DNA of 64,000 nt from Candidatus Peribacteria bacterium (GTDB lineage Bacteria; Patescibacteria; JAEDAM01; Absconditabacterales; Absconditicoccaceae), in assembly GCA_031280545.1 (NCBI GenBank), contig JAITGP010000007.1:44286-108285 (forward strand), in the 5' to 3' direction. Positions 20,263 through 29,795 of the stretch are shown here, piece after piece; within the stretch, counting starts at the first letter, position 1, and each line of letters starts with the position of its first letter. The position numbers were made by a program, and so were the translations under genes. The notes under the pieces were generated by a model. That model had not been told where the DNA came from. It saw only the letters and a list, made by a program, of their open reading frames with translations, and ran no database searches.

Positions 20263-21534
20263 TTAAAAATCTACGAGTTCTTTATACACGGTATTCACTT
20301 CTGCGATACCTGTTCCACTTACAGTAAACCTTAATGCAGGGACAAAAAATTTCTCTTTTTCAACCCATTTTGCCACATATACCACTTCTGGAACATTCAA
20401 TTTCACTCCAACAGCATATTCACTCAAACTTCCTCCATCAAAATAGTCTCCTCCTGTTGGTAACTGAGCTAGAATCTCCTCTTGTCCACGTGTAGGATAA
20501 TTTGCAAATTCATAACTAGAAATATCAATACCAAAAAGAGAAATCTGATCAGTTTCAGGGTTATAAAATCCTTTCACTCCTAGCTGCTGATCGATTTGTG
20601 GATTCCAAACAGGATACCCATTAAACAAAGAAGGGAAGAGAATCTCTACAAGCCCATCTTCCGAAGAAGTTTCGATTTGCAGTTTTCCGTATCCTACTAA
20701 AGAAATACCAAATGTTTTCAGCTTTTTCTCTATTTTTTTTGAAAGGTCTTTATATGCATACATCTTAACTTCTGGTTTAGAATCACCCAGAGAATCATCA
20801 AACTCATAAAGTACACTATTCGAAAGAGCAATACTCCCCTCCACGGTGTCTACATAAAGAGAATAGGGTGAGCCATCCTTTGCTTGTAAAACGATTGATT
20901 CAACGGTCATATCAGGGAAGGTTTTCAAGGAGATATTTCCAAACTTCAAGTTCCCTATATTCTTTGCAACAGTTTCTTCATTCATCAACACTCCTGCACA
21001 CTTATACACAGGAAGTTCTTTAGCCAATTTCGGATAGTTTTTTCCATCATAAAGAAATCTATACGGTTCTGATGGCTTTTCAATATTTCTAAAAGCAGTA
21101 GGAAAAAGAGCTTTTGTATATTCCCCGAATTTAACAATTCCACTCTCAGCACCAATACCTTCTTCCTCAACAAAACTAGTATCTTGTGCCTTTAATGTTT
21201 CCACTTGTGTATACTTACTAGGCGTTGAAATTTGACCTCCAAAAAAATCTGTCAAGAAACTCAGAATAAACACAAAAAGAAATGCACAGACCGCAGTCAC
21301 AAACCCCGCCAGACGAAATCTCCATTTAATAGCATTCGGCAACCCTTCTAAGACGGTATTTACCTGCTGTTGTTCTTTCTCCTGTATTTTTTTATTAACT
21401 CTCCTTTTCATTTTATATGAGAACTCTCAACTAGGTTGAAGATCAGGTTTTTTAAAATTTTTCATAAAATTCTGCAAAAAATTTGCAGGTATTTCAGGGA
21501 CTTCGTGAATAATTTGATTATATAGATCTGCCAT
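20263..21534 (-). CDS. single-pass membrane protein, possible anti-sigma factor
   Basis: A 423-residue protein. I extend the start to ATG 21534 (MADLYNQIIHEVPEIP) because the frame is open through one TGA (21429-21427), adding 41 residues before the next Met. Layout: a 70-residue cytoplasmic N-terminus, one transmembrane helix (about 70-95), then a large beta-rich extracytoplasmic domain. It lies 39 bases downstream of a sigma-factor gene on the same strand, the common arrangement of an ECF sigma and its membrane anti-sigma. I see no clear zinc anti-sigma motif, so the role is inferred from position and topology. Confidence 0.7.
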
Positions 21535-21573
21535 AAGGTGCTATAAGTGCTATAAAGTAAGTATTTTTTTAAA

Positions 21574-22119
21574 TTACACTATCGCTTTAAACTTTTCTTC
21601 CACTTTTTTCATTGTCCTAGAAAAGTCCTGTCTACAACTTTCTGCAGATTTTCCAACAATTTCTGCAATTTCATCATAGCTTAATTCTTCCCAGATTCTC
21701 AAAAGAAAAATATCTTTTTTCTCACTTCCCAAAGTCTCTAAATACTCCACAATATCTTTGGTCAGCATTTTCTTCTCATACAAATCAATCATATCATTCA
21801 TTTCTACAACTTCATTTCCAGCATGGAGAATAACTGTCTCAGAGGACTTTCCCTTAATTACATCAATAAAACAATGATAGGCGATTCTATATAATCGAGC
21901 TGAAAAGGTTCCTTTCTCTGTTTGAGTGAAGTTTGGTAAATGATCAAATGCTTTCAAAAAAGTATCAGAAGTAATATCTTGAGCAAGAGCAACGTTTCCA
22001 CCAGATTTAATTAACACAAAAGAATAGATTTTGGTCATATATCTCTGATAAAGCACTTCAAATGCTCCAACATTTCCCTGTTGAAAATCTTGTACTAATA
22101 TATTATCTTCCTTTGCCAT
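21574..22119 (-). CDS. ECF-type RNA polymerase sigma factor
   Basis: A 181-residue sigma-70 family protein. Region 2 is near residues 10-80 (FEVLYQRYMTKIYSFVL, AQDITSDTFLKAFDHL, ARLYRIAYHCFIDVIKG). Region 4 is near 125-175 (KDIFLLRIWEELSYDEIAEI followed by a helix-turn-helix recognition segment). ATG 22119 is preferred over TTG 22128. It heads a two-gene unit with the membrane protein downstream and lies beside the Kazal-domain gene, suggesting envelope stress or surface signalling (inference). Confidence 0.88.
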   Translation of the reverse strand: MAKEDNILVQDFQQGNVGAFEVLYQRYMTKIYSFVLIKSGGNVALAQDITSDTFLKAFDHLPNFTQTEKGTFSARLYRIAYHCFIDVIKGKSSETVILHAGNEVVEMNDMIDLYEKKMLTKDIVEYLETLGSEKKDIFLLRIWEELSYDEIAEIVGKSAESCRQDFSRTMKKVEEKFKAIV

Positions 22120-22252
22120 TGTATACAATGAGAGTAAAAGCTTGGTTGAAGGGGAAGAATAGATTTTTTATATTCAATCCGATCAACCAAACTCTATACA
22201 TCTCGGTTGCATTATCAAGGGATTTAAGCTTGCCATTCTGACTTTTTATCTC

Positions 22253-22990
22253 TTATACTCTTGGCGTCTTTTCTGGAGTACAACTTCCATCAGTGTAGTT
22301 CACCTTAGCTGTTTTTGCTAGACAAGCATTAGCATAAGTTTCTCCATCTGCACCACAAACAGGAAGATATTCTCTACTACATTTTCCTGCTACCTCAGGC
22401 GTGTGAGTACACTGCAATTTTTTGATATTATCTTCACATTTTCCTGTAAATAAGAATCTAGCGTCTGAAGATTGAAGATTACACATATTTCCATACGTCT
22501 TTCCATCAGATCCACAAACAGGAGCTCGTTCTTCGGTACAAGCTGTAGGAAGATCTTCTTCAATACAAGCACCCTCATGTAATACTCCCACTCCTGCAGC
22601 ATTCAAACTACAAGTATTTCCATAGGTTTTAACATCTTTTCCACAGATAGGAGCATATTCCATCGTACAAACCGTCAAAGGTTCGCTCGTATCAATACAA
22701 CTCGTATTATACTCTTTTGGAGCATAGAAAATAGAGTTTAAAAAGTCTGATTTTATGTCTTGTAATGCTCCAGCTTTGGCAGGACTTGCAGCATACTTTG
22801 CAATCAGCTTGTCAAATTCCGTGTAAAACTTCTGTACATACGCTTGATCCTTTTCATTAAGAATCTTAGCAATACTTTTAGTAAGTTCCTCCATCTTTGG
22901 AGAATTAGGAGTAAGGACCACAGCTTGAAGGGTACCGAAAGAAATCAGTCCCACTGCAAGAAGAGACAAAAGAGTTTTTTTCATAGTCAT
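22253..22990 (-). CDS. secreted protein with three Kazal-type domains
   Basis: A 245-residue protein: signal peptide (1-23, hydrophobic stretch ending LQA), a helical spacer (25-100), then three tandem Kazal domains. Each has the C-x(7)-C core P(I/V)CGxD...TYxNxC: EYAPICGKDVKTYGNTC, ERAPVCGSDGKTYGNMC and EYLPVCGADGETYANAC. Kazal domains usually inhibit serine proteases, so a secreted protease inhibitor is likely. In a host-dependent CPR cell it could block host or competitor proteases (inference). Start is ATG 22990 or 22984. No TGA is used. Confidence 0.85.
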   Translation of the reverse strand: MTMKKTLLSLLAVGLISFGTLQAVVLTPNSPKMEELTKSIAKILNEKDQAYVQKFYTEFDKLIAKYAASPAKAGALQDIKSDFLNSIFYAPKEYNTSCIDTSEPLTVCTMEYAPICGKDVKTYGNTCSLNAAGVGVLHEGACIEEDLPTACTEERAPVCGSDGKTYGNMCNLQSSDARFLFTGKCEDNIKKLQCTHTPEVAGKCSREYLPVCGADGETYANACLAKTAKVNYTDGSCTPEKTPRV

Positions 22991-23165
22991 AGAATAAAAG
23001 GATAAAACAAATCAAATTATTGATTCAAAAATATAACGAATCAACCTTAAATTTGTGACAAGATTTTGAAATCCCAAGAAAGAAAAAGGAAAAAAATGCT
23101 ACATAATAGATTTGCTTTTAGAGAGAAAATGGGTATTGTACAAACGATTTATCTTCTTTTAGACT

Positions 23166-24353
23166 ATGGAAGATCCTCTCAAAAAGCTCTCCCAACTGCT
23201 GGACTCAAAAGGTATTCGCGATCCAGAAATTGAAGAGATCCTCTCAAAGCTCAAACAACCTGCCCCAGAATCAACTGTTTTTTCTGATAATTTAATTTAT
23301 ATCCCTATGAACCCGATCATAAAAGAAGCACAGGATCTAGGGGGAGCAGAAGCCGTAGCATTTGGATATAACGTAGTAGGTACTGCATTTATCAATCTTT
23401 TCACCAAGAATACGCTCGCACTTTCTTTAGCGGGACCTCTGATAGAAAAGCTAGGATTCTTTCTCTGGGAATTAATAAAAGCCATAAAACAACACAAAAA
23501 AACGGGGAAATCAATTGGTAAAGAATTTAAAGCAAATATCTCTAATGGAATAAAAAATTTGCTTGTTGACATCACAATCCACGATAGCCTCTACGCAATA
23601 TTGATGGCATATGGAATTTCTCACCAACTCTTTGAGCCACGAATACTGGCAATCTTCAGCTTTATTTTGGCTTTACCACCAGCGATTTTCGTAAAATATT
23701 CTGGGAACGAATTACTCTACTATCTACGAAAACAAATCACAAAACGATACGGATTCAAACGAGAAAAATATTATGAAGCCAGATTTATTGTCGATTCTTA
23801 TCCTAACCCTGCAGAACTTTTCCAACAAACAGCAAAAAAATTCTGATTAACTCATCACGAAACGAAAACCTATGAGGACACGTATTTCCTTCATAATATT
23901 CCCATATTTTCCGAGAGAACCAGAAATCTAAAATCCAGAACTATCACTGACCAAAGCACGGGGAATAGTATAAAAAATATGGAAATCACCCATCTCTTAC
24001 CAACGAAAAAGACAGAGAAAAACAGCATTTTCAATTTCTATTACAGCAAAAAAGAAAAGGGAAGAAAAGACATTTCTCAGGAAAATGTAGACTCTCTCAT
24101 CCTAAAATTCCCGTATAACAAAAGCATTACCAGTAAATCCAAAGAAATATCTTTCAACAGAGAAGTATATTTTGATAAGGAAATAAGAATCACCCTAGAC
24201 ACAATTACCTCCATAGTAAACGGCCCAACTCTTACTTACGTGATGGAAGTAAAAGTCTACAAAGATATTAACGCTCTCATAAAAGTCATGGAATATATCA
24301 TCAGCAAAGGAAATAAACATCTCACCACCTATGGGAAATACGATTTGATATAA
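23166..24353 (+). CDS. hypothetical protein, membrane-associated N-terminal half
   Basis: A 395-residue protein joined across a single TGA at 23844-23846. The N-terminal half has hydrophobic helices near residues 65-105 and 140-185. The C-terminal half is a soluble beta-rich domain with alternating charged strands that end in a VMEVKVYKDI helix start, faintly like CYTH folds but without a clear ExExK. Unknown function. It ends 3 bases from the atpA stop on the opposite strand. Confidence 0.6.
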
Positions 24354-24356
24354 TTT

Positions 24357-25871
24357 CTACCCACTCACTTTTGTCAATTCTTTCACTACTTCCTTGATCA
24401 GCATTTTCATCTCTTTTTCTATCTCTTCAGTCAAATCCTGTTGCTTCAACATCGCTTTCGCTAACGCTTTATACCCTTTATCCATCTTCAAATACAGACT
24501 TTCCTCAAAAGCAGAAATGCTGGTCAGAGGGATTTCGTTAAGATAGTCATTCACGCCGGCATAGATAAGAACGGCTTGCTTGTAAAACGGGATCGGATTT
24601 GCATTTTTCTGCTTCAACATCTCGGTCAGCCTTTTCCCTTTTTCGATTTGCTGATAAGTTTCTTCATCGAGGTCAGAGCCGAACTGCATAAAATTCGCTA
24701 ATTCACGAAAAGTCGCCAGCTGTATTCTCAGCTTTCCTGCGACTTTCTTCATCAGCTTCGTCTGGGCATTTCCACCGACACGAGAAACGGATAACCCCAC
24801 ATCAATTGCAGGTTTCATGCCAGAATTAAAGAGCTCAGTTTCGAGAAAAATCTGACCATCGGTGATAGAAATGATATTCGTCGGGATATAGGCGGAAATA
24901 TCGCTATCGAGCGTTTCCACAATCGGAAGTGCCGTCAATGAACCGCCACCATTAGCTTTATTCAGCTTTGCAGCTCTTTCTAAGAGGCGAGAATGCAGAT
25001 AGAAAATATCTCACGGATAGGCTTCACGACCCGGAGGACGACGCAGAAGGAGGGAAATTTCACGGTAGGCAACGGCGTGTTTGGTCAGGTCATCATAGAC
25101 GATAAGCACATCTTTCCCCTGGTCCATAAAATATTCGCCGAGCGTACATCACACGTAGGGAGCGAGGTATTGCATCACGGCAGGTGAACTGCTCGGAGCA
25201 TTGACCACAATCGTGTAGGACATCGCGTCCCTTTCTTTGAGGGTTTCCACCAGCTGTTTCACTTTCGCGTCCTTCTGCCCGATAGCGACATAAATCGTTA
25301 TCACCTCTTTGCCTTTCTGGTGAAGAATGGTATCAAGTGCGATGGTGGTTTTTCCAATCTGCCTATCTCCAATGATAAGTTCCCTCTGTCCACGACCAAT
25401 CGGGGTCATCGCGTCTATCGCTTTAATTCAGGTTTCTAACGGGATATTTACGGTTTCTCTGGTCATCACTCACGGAGCGATTTTTTCCACGAGTCCTCTT
25501 TCTTTGCTGGTGATTTTCGCTCCTCAGTCGATGGGATTTCCGAGTCCATCCACGACTCTTCCGAGGTATTCTTCGCCAACGGGGATACTCAGCACCACGC
25601 CTAAGGTTTGGACGGTGTCGCCTTGTTTGAGGGTTTCAGCGTCGCCGAGGATAAGTACACCGACTTTATCAGCGGAGAGGTCGAGAATGAGCCCTTTGGT
25701 GTGGTTTTCGAATTCCACGATTTCGCTGAACATTGCGTTATCCAGTCCGACCACGGTGGCTACGCCGTCGCGAAGTTCGAGGATTTCTCCTTTTTTGGAA
25801 AAGCTCGCTTTGAGGTCAGCTTTTTTTATACTTTCTTGGATTTGGGCGAGGAGGTCGGTGGGTTTGGGCAT
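24357..25871 (-). CDS. atpA: F1 ATP synthase subunit alpha
   Basis: A 504-residue alpha subunit, normal length. Beta-barrel domain with [16 protein letters not shown]-loop [25 protein letters not shown] with the Gly as TGA (25151-25149); [40 protein letters not shown]. Several other TGA codons are Gly, including the one in APGVMTRE. It forms the catalytic hexamer with beta. Only atpH lies near it, separated by a transposase and a small membrane gene; beta and gamma are not in the window. The frame is also open upstream into the small membrane gene (see findings). Confidence 0.96.
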
Positions 25872-26006
25872 TTTTGTTTCTGTGGGGTAAAGAAGTATTG
25901 CTTTTAAAGTAGGAATTTGGGAGGGGAAAGCAAGAGAAAGCTGATTTTTTTTGAGAACGAAGAAATCTGCCACAGAAGACAGGACAGATTTCAAATAGTA
26001 TTGTAT

Positions 26007-26279
26007 TCAACACTTTCCATTTACTAATGCACTATGTCCATCTTTATCCCAAAGAAATCCGAGACAAAGAAAGACAGTACAAACTAACCAAATTGCTACT
26101 GCAATAATGCCTGCACAGCCTAGCATTACGTTTCCTACTTGTGCTAAGCTTGGATCACGCGACACGTCGGATAAACCTACGAACATGAAGCCAAAGCATA
26201 CCAGAATCACTACAAGGATTCCACCAGGAATAATGGAGTTGCTGATACTTTTTTCTGAAAAGAATTTTTTTATTTTCAT
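26007..26279 (-). CDS. small two-helix membrane protein
   Basis: A 90-residue protein if TGA 26009-26007 ends it: basic N-terminus, helices near 18-36 and 50-75, a short loop with aspartates, and a C-terminus ending VNGKC. Under the code-25 reading this TGA is Gly, and the frame then runs without a stop into atpA. It has its own strong promoter. It may be acquired with the neighbouring transposase. Family not recognised. Confidence 0.5.
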   Translation of the reverse strand: MKIKKFFSEKSISNSIIPGGILVVILVCFGFMFVGLSDVSRDPSLAQVGNVMLGCAGIIAVAIWLVCTVFLCLGFLWDKDGHSALVNGKC

Positions 26280-26371
26280 TTTTTTATTGCCTCATACTTT
26301 ACTTTGAGGACTTTATTAAATTATTTTTTTATGATGATAAGAAGCTATTTTTACCCTTATAAGCAATAAGC

Positions 26372-26399
26372 AGTATACATAATAATAATGTAAAGTCAA
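26372..26399 (-). promoter_or_regulatory. strong promoter upstream of the small membrane gene/atpA
   Basis: Minus strand TTGACT (26399-26394), 16-bp AT-only-like spacer, TATACT (26377-26372), about 95 bp before ATG 26279. Confidence 0.6.
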
Positions 26400-26484
26400 G
26401 TGAAAATTTAAAAAAGTGTACATTTAAAAAATACACCTCTGAACTGGTTATATGTTTCAAAGGTTCCTTTTCTAACCCCCTCGC

Positions 26485-27177
26485 TTACATTTCCATCCAG
26501 AATTGGTCATCTTTTCGTTTTTTTGGATTATTTTCTATATATTCTGCGATATGATGATACGATATTTCATTGCGGATAATATGTTCATAATAATTACGTT
26601 GCCATAATTTACCATCGAATGGTTGCCGATTTTTGGTTTTTACACCACGGATGTATTCATTTGTTGTCATTGTTTTGAACCGTCCCACCACGTGATGTAG
26701 GGGCGAACCTATGTGTTCGCCCAATATGTTCACATTCCCATCGCCCAATTGATATTTTCCCATTTCGCCCAATTGTTGGTTGTTATCGTGTTCGCCCAAT
26801 GTGTTAAATCATTTGTTTGATAATTGTTGTTTGTTATCGCGTTCACCCAATGTGTTTGATGTCATAGGGCAAATATTGTTTGATGTCATAGGGCAACCAC
26901 GCAGGGTTGCCCCTACCGTACCAACATTCACAATAATCGCATGGAAATGATTTGGCATAACACAATACACATCTGCCACAATATCTGGAAATTTGTTTGA
27001 TAATTCTACATACCATTTTTCAATCATTTTTCCTGCATCATTCAATATCATTTCTTCATTTATAATTTCTCCGAATAAATGTTCACGGTTCTGTACACAA
27101 ATGGTGATGAAATATTCGCCAGCCTGTGCATAATCATATCCTGATAGACGAATTGAACGACGATGATACAACGGCAT
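26485..27177 (-). CDS. REP-associated tyrosine transposase (Y1/HUH, RAYT)
   Basis: A 230-residue IS200-like enzyme. Markers: start RRSIRLSGYDYAQAGEYFIT, the HUH motif in VMPNHFHAII, and the C-terminal VVGRFKT...W(Q)RNYYEHIIRNE holding the catalytic Tyr. Such enzymes mobilise REP palindromes. One TGA (26808-26806) is Gly. The middle third (about residues 88-160) is low-complexity and is encoded by nested palindromic repeats (26697-26917) with GTAGGGGC/GCCCCTACC ends. It sits between atpH and atpA, probably an insertion into an ATP-synthase operon. Confidence 0.85.
26697..26917 (-). repeat. REP-type nested palindromes inside the transposase gene
   Basis: The segment is bounded by inverted GTAGGGGC (26697) and GCCCCTACC (26909). 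It contains GGGCGAAC/GTTCGCCC palindromes, two copies of TTTGATGTCATAGGGCAA, and two copies of a TTGTT(g/t)GTTGTTATCG unit. A 52-bp relative with the same ends lies at 61918-61969. Confidence 0.75.
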
Positions 27178-27239
27178 TTTTAATATAATGAATCGTGATA
27201 TAAAAATCCAAGTTTGCAGGGTTGCAAAAAAATCTATTT

Positions 27240-27692
27240 CTATCCAAATATCTTCTTCAAATCCTTTTCCAAACTTCTCTCATACGACAACTCCCCTCCT
27301 TGTACTTTTAATCCTATCTCCTCAGTAGAGAGAAGAGAAAAATCTGACTTTTTAAACTGCTTTTTCAGCTCTTTTTCAAGGGAGGTATTCACTTTCTCGT
27401 TCGGAGAGGAAATCGTGAAATGTGACTGAGCGACTTCTGCGTAGGAACAAATGAGGTTGGAAAGGGATTTCACGGACTTTTTCGTCAGTTTTTTATGCTG
27501 AATGAGGAGAGAAAGGAGGGCGGAAGTGGTGGGAGAAACTTTGTGAATACACTTCTGGAAGGCGGGAGTTTGGAGCTGGTAAGGACCGTAGAGTTGGAGC
27601 AGTTGGTCGATGGTTTGGATAATGGGGAAAAGTGCTGTGGTGGGAAGGTTGGAGAGATAGTACTGGTAGAAGGATTTGGTGGTAAAGTACAT
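27240..27692 (-). CDS. atpH: F1F0 ATP synthase subunit delta (OSCP-like)
   Basis: A 150-residue protein, slightly short for delta (about 175). The helical N-terminal part is followed by a C-terminal segment in which SLLSTEEIGLKVQGGELSYE aligns with the family pattern (D-P-x-L-I-G-G-x-x-x-x-x-G-x-x-x-x-D-x-S), then SLEKDLKKIFG. Lying upstream of atpA on the same strand, as in the usual atpB-E-F-H-A order, supports the call. Sequence similarity alone is weak because delta is poorly conserved. Confidence 0.65.
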   Translation of the reverse strand: MYFTTKSFYQYYLSNLPTTALFPIIQTIDQLLQLYGPYQLQTPAFQKCIHKVSPTTSALLSLLIQHKKLTKKSVKSLSNLICSYAEVAQSHFTISSPNEKVNTSLEKELKKQFKKSDFSLLSTEEIGLKVQGGELSYERSLEKDLKKIFG

Positions 27693-27758
27693 ACTGGAAG
27701 GATAGTAAAATGGGAAAGGAAATCAACTTTTCCTCATCATTATAGTGGCAATTTTCTT

Positions 27759-28364
27759 TTACACTTTTATCACATACGTCTCCTTACTCTCTTTTCTACA
27801 GCTCACAGGCTTAAAAACTTTGATATTCTTCCCTCCGAAAAGCTTCTTCATCTGAGCAACATACTCATCAAACCCCGGTCCCATAAAAATTTTCGTACAG
27901 AATTTTCCCTCTGGTTTAAGATATTTTTCATACATCCACATCGTTTCCTCCAAGAGTGCAATAGATCTCACTGCATCGATTTCCTTATCACCAATAGTAT
28001 TTGGAGCCATATCAGATTGTATAAAATCCACCTGTGCCTCCCCTACCTGATGAGAAGCCAGAATTTCATTGACCTTGTCCTGCTCCGTCACATCTTGAGC
28101 ATAGGTAAACATCCCTGGAAGGGTAATCTCTACTTTTTTCAAATCAAATCCGATCACTTGATAATTTTTCACATGCATTTTCTGGAGTTGAGCAACCGTA
28201 TATTGCATCCAGCTTCCTGGAGCACAACCGATATCAATCACATTTTTTGTATCCTTAGTGATTAAGTGAAATTTATCCTGAATTTCTTCTAATTTAAAAG
28301 CACTGCGGGCTTTATATCCTTTCTTTTTCGCTTTCTTGAAGTAGAAGTCATAGGGATTATACAT
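27759..28364 (-). CDS. rlmE: 23S rRNA 2'-O-ribose methyltransferase RlmE/FtsJ-like
   Basis: A 201-residue SAM-dependent methyltransferase. Motifs: RSAFKLEEI (catalytic Lys), VIDIGCAPGSWMQYTVAQ (SAM site), VDFIQSDMAPNTIGD (catalytic Asp), FCTKIFMGPGFDEY (Lys), and the C-terminal RKESKETYVI with catalytic Glu. The K-D-K-E tetrad is complete. It methylates U2552 of 23S rRNA during 50S maturation. Normal length. No internal TGA. Confidence 0.92.
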   Translation of the reverse strand: MYNPYDFYFKKAKKKGYKARSAFKLEEIQDKFHLITKDTKNVIDIGCAPGSWMQYTVAQLQKMHVKNYQVIGFDLKKVEITLPGMFTYAQDVTEQDKVNEILASHQVGEAQVDFIQSDMAPNTIGDKEIDAVRSIALLEETMWMYEKYLKPEGKFCTKIFMGPGFDEYVAQMKKLFGGKNIKVFKPVSCRKESKETYVIKV

Positions 28365-28449
28365 ACAGATTTTCTCTTAAGGAAATAAACTAGAAAAGAG
28401 TATAAAAAAGCTGACTAAAAATGCAAACTAGATTTGAGAGAAATTTAGC

Positions 28450-28477
28450 TTGACTTTTAATAGCAAATATATAATAT
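28450..28477 (+). promoter_or_regulatory. strong promoter for the 28.5-kb small membrane protein
   Basis: TTGACT (28450-28455), 16 bp, TAATAT (28472-28477), 28 bp before ATG 28506. Confidence 0.65.
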
Positions 28478-28505
28478 AAAAATACAAACAACTAAAAAAA
28501 ATAAT

Positions 28506-28808
28506 ATGGCTTACGGAAAAAAAACGGGGGTATGGAAATTCTGGGGCTGGGTAATCTTAGTCCTTAGCATTTATATCGCTGGGGGATTAACACTCCCTCC
28601 AATGATAAAAAGTGCAAAAGGGTGGGCAATTGAAAAACTTTCGGACACTCCGAAAGAGGAAAGTCCCAAAAAAGAGGAGCCAACTGTGAAAGAGGCTCCC
28701 TCCCCCAAAGAAAAAGAAAAAACAAAGCCCGTCGAAGACGAAACAGTCAAAGACGAGCAAAAAAAAGAAGAGGCTTCCACAGAAGAAGCCCCAGAATCGG
28801 CATTGTAA
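28506..28808 (+). CDS. small membrane-anchored protein with Lys/Glu/Pro tail
   Basis: A 100-residue protein: short basic N-terminus, one transmembrane helix (about 14-32), then a low-complexity tail of Lys, Glu and Pro (about 48-100). Its own promoter and terminator flank it, as for the gene at 14524. Both may be structural membrane proteins of the same type. Function unknown. Confidence 0.65.
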   Translation: MAYGKKTGVWKFWGWVILVLSIYIAGGLTLPPMIKSAKGWAIEKLSDTPKEESPKKEEPTVKEAPSPKEKEKTKPVEDETVKDEQKKEEASTEEAPESAL

Positions 28809-28826
28809 TACAATGCAAAACTCTAA

Positions 28827-28860
28827 AGATAGTCCACAGTTTTAGGGCTATCTTTTTTTT
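28827..28860 (+). terminator. intrinsic terminator
   Basis: AGATAGTCC/GGGCTATCT hairpin with one mismatch, followed by eight T. Same type as those at 14886 and 44777. Confidence 0.85.
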
Positions 28861-28873
28861 CTATCCAGACAAC

Positions 28874-29656
28874 CTAGCTTCTCCTCTCAACCATGCTAAC
28901 CAACTTTGAAAGATCTAGAAGATAAATTTTGTCATTCCCCATTTTCTGCATTGCTTCAAAAGAAGAGACCTCCAAAGTATTCTCAACTAAAGAAATAGCT
29001 ACCCTGTTTGGAGGAATACTAGTAGGATCTTCACATGCTTTCAAAATTCCTTGTTCCAAAAGCTCATCAAAAGAAAAGGTTTCTAATAAGGTTTTCAAAG
29101 GAGTAGCTTCTCCATACTCCTTAATAAGTGGTTCCAACAGTCTTTTACGCTCTTCATAAAGATATTTTTTTTCCCTGTCTCTCGCCTCCTTAACTATTTT
29201 TTCAAGATTCCCTTTTTCTCGTGGAATAATTCTGTATCAATCTTCTAAATTACCAGAATCTGAATAGACTTCTAATAACGTTGCAGGTAAAGAAGTAGGA
29301 CTTACCATCTTCAATACACGAAAAAGTGCTTCTTTAGTGATAGTTCTACGAGATATTTTACCATAGACCAAATTTCCCGTTTCATTGATAAAAAGATGAT
29401 GTCAGTCTGATAAAGAATTAACGGGATTAAGAGGATTTTCACTACCATTTCGTAAATCTGCCAAAGTAAGTTGTGGAATATCTGCCAAAGCACTATAAAA
29501 ATCTAAGACATAATCTATTATGTCCTCCTTATCTTTTCATTTTAGAGTCTTCACCTCCTTTTGAGTAAAGGTATCCAAAAGCTCTTTGACACAATGTTTC
29601 AGATCAACATTCAGGGAATCGTATTTACTGATAGGGAAATTTTTAGTTTCTTCCAT
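28874..29656 (-). CDS. hypothetical protein, 260 residues
   Basis: Reconstructed from ATG 29656 through three TGA codons (glycines in LKGKDK, LSDGHH and LEDGYR) to TAG 28874. It is a soluble, mostly helical, acidic protein without signal peptide or membrane helix. A charged helix lies around residues 145-175. I do not recognise it. It is the first minus-strand gene downstream of the DGR cassette but has a separate 139-bp upstream gap, so no functional link is implied. Confidence 0.6.
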
Positions 29657-29795
29657 TGAGTAAGATAGGAGTAAAAAAAATATTATTATATTGTTTATAA
29701 CTATCTACTAATAGAAGTCAATACAATATATAATTACAGAGAATAAAATAAATCTGATAAAAAATATACTATAAAATAACCAATATAGCATACCT

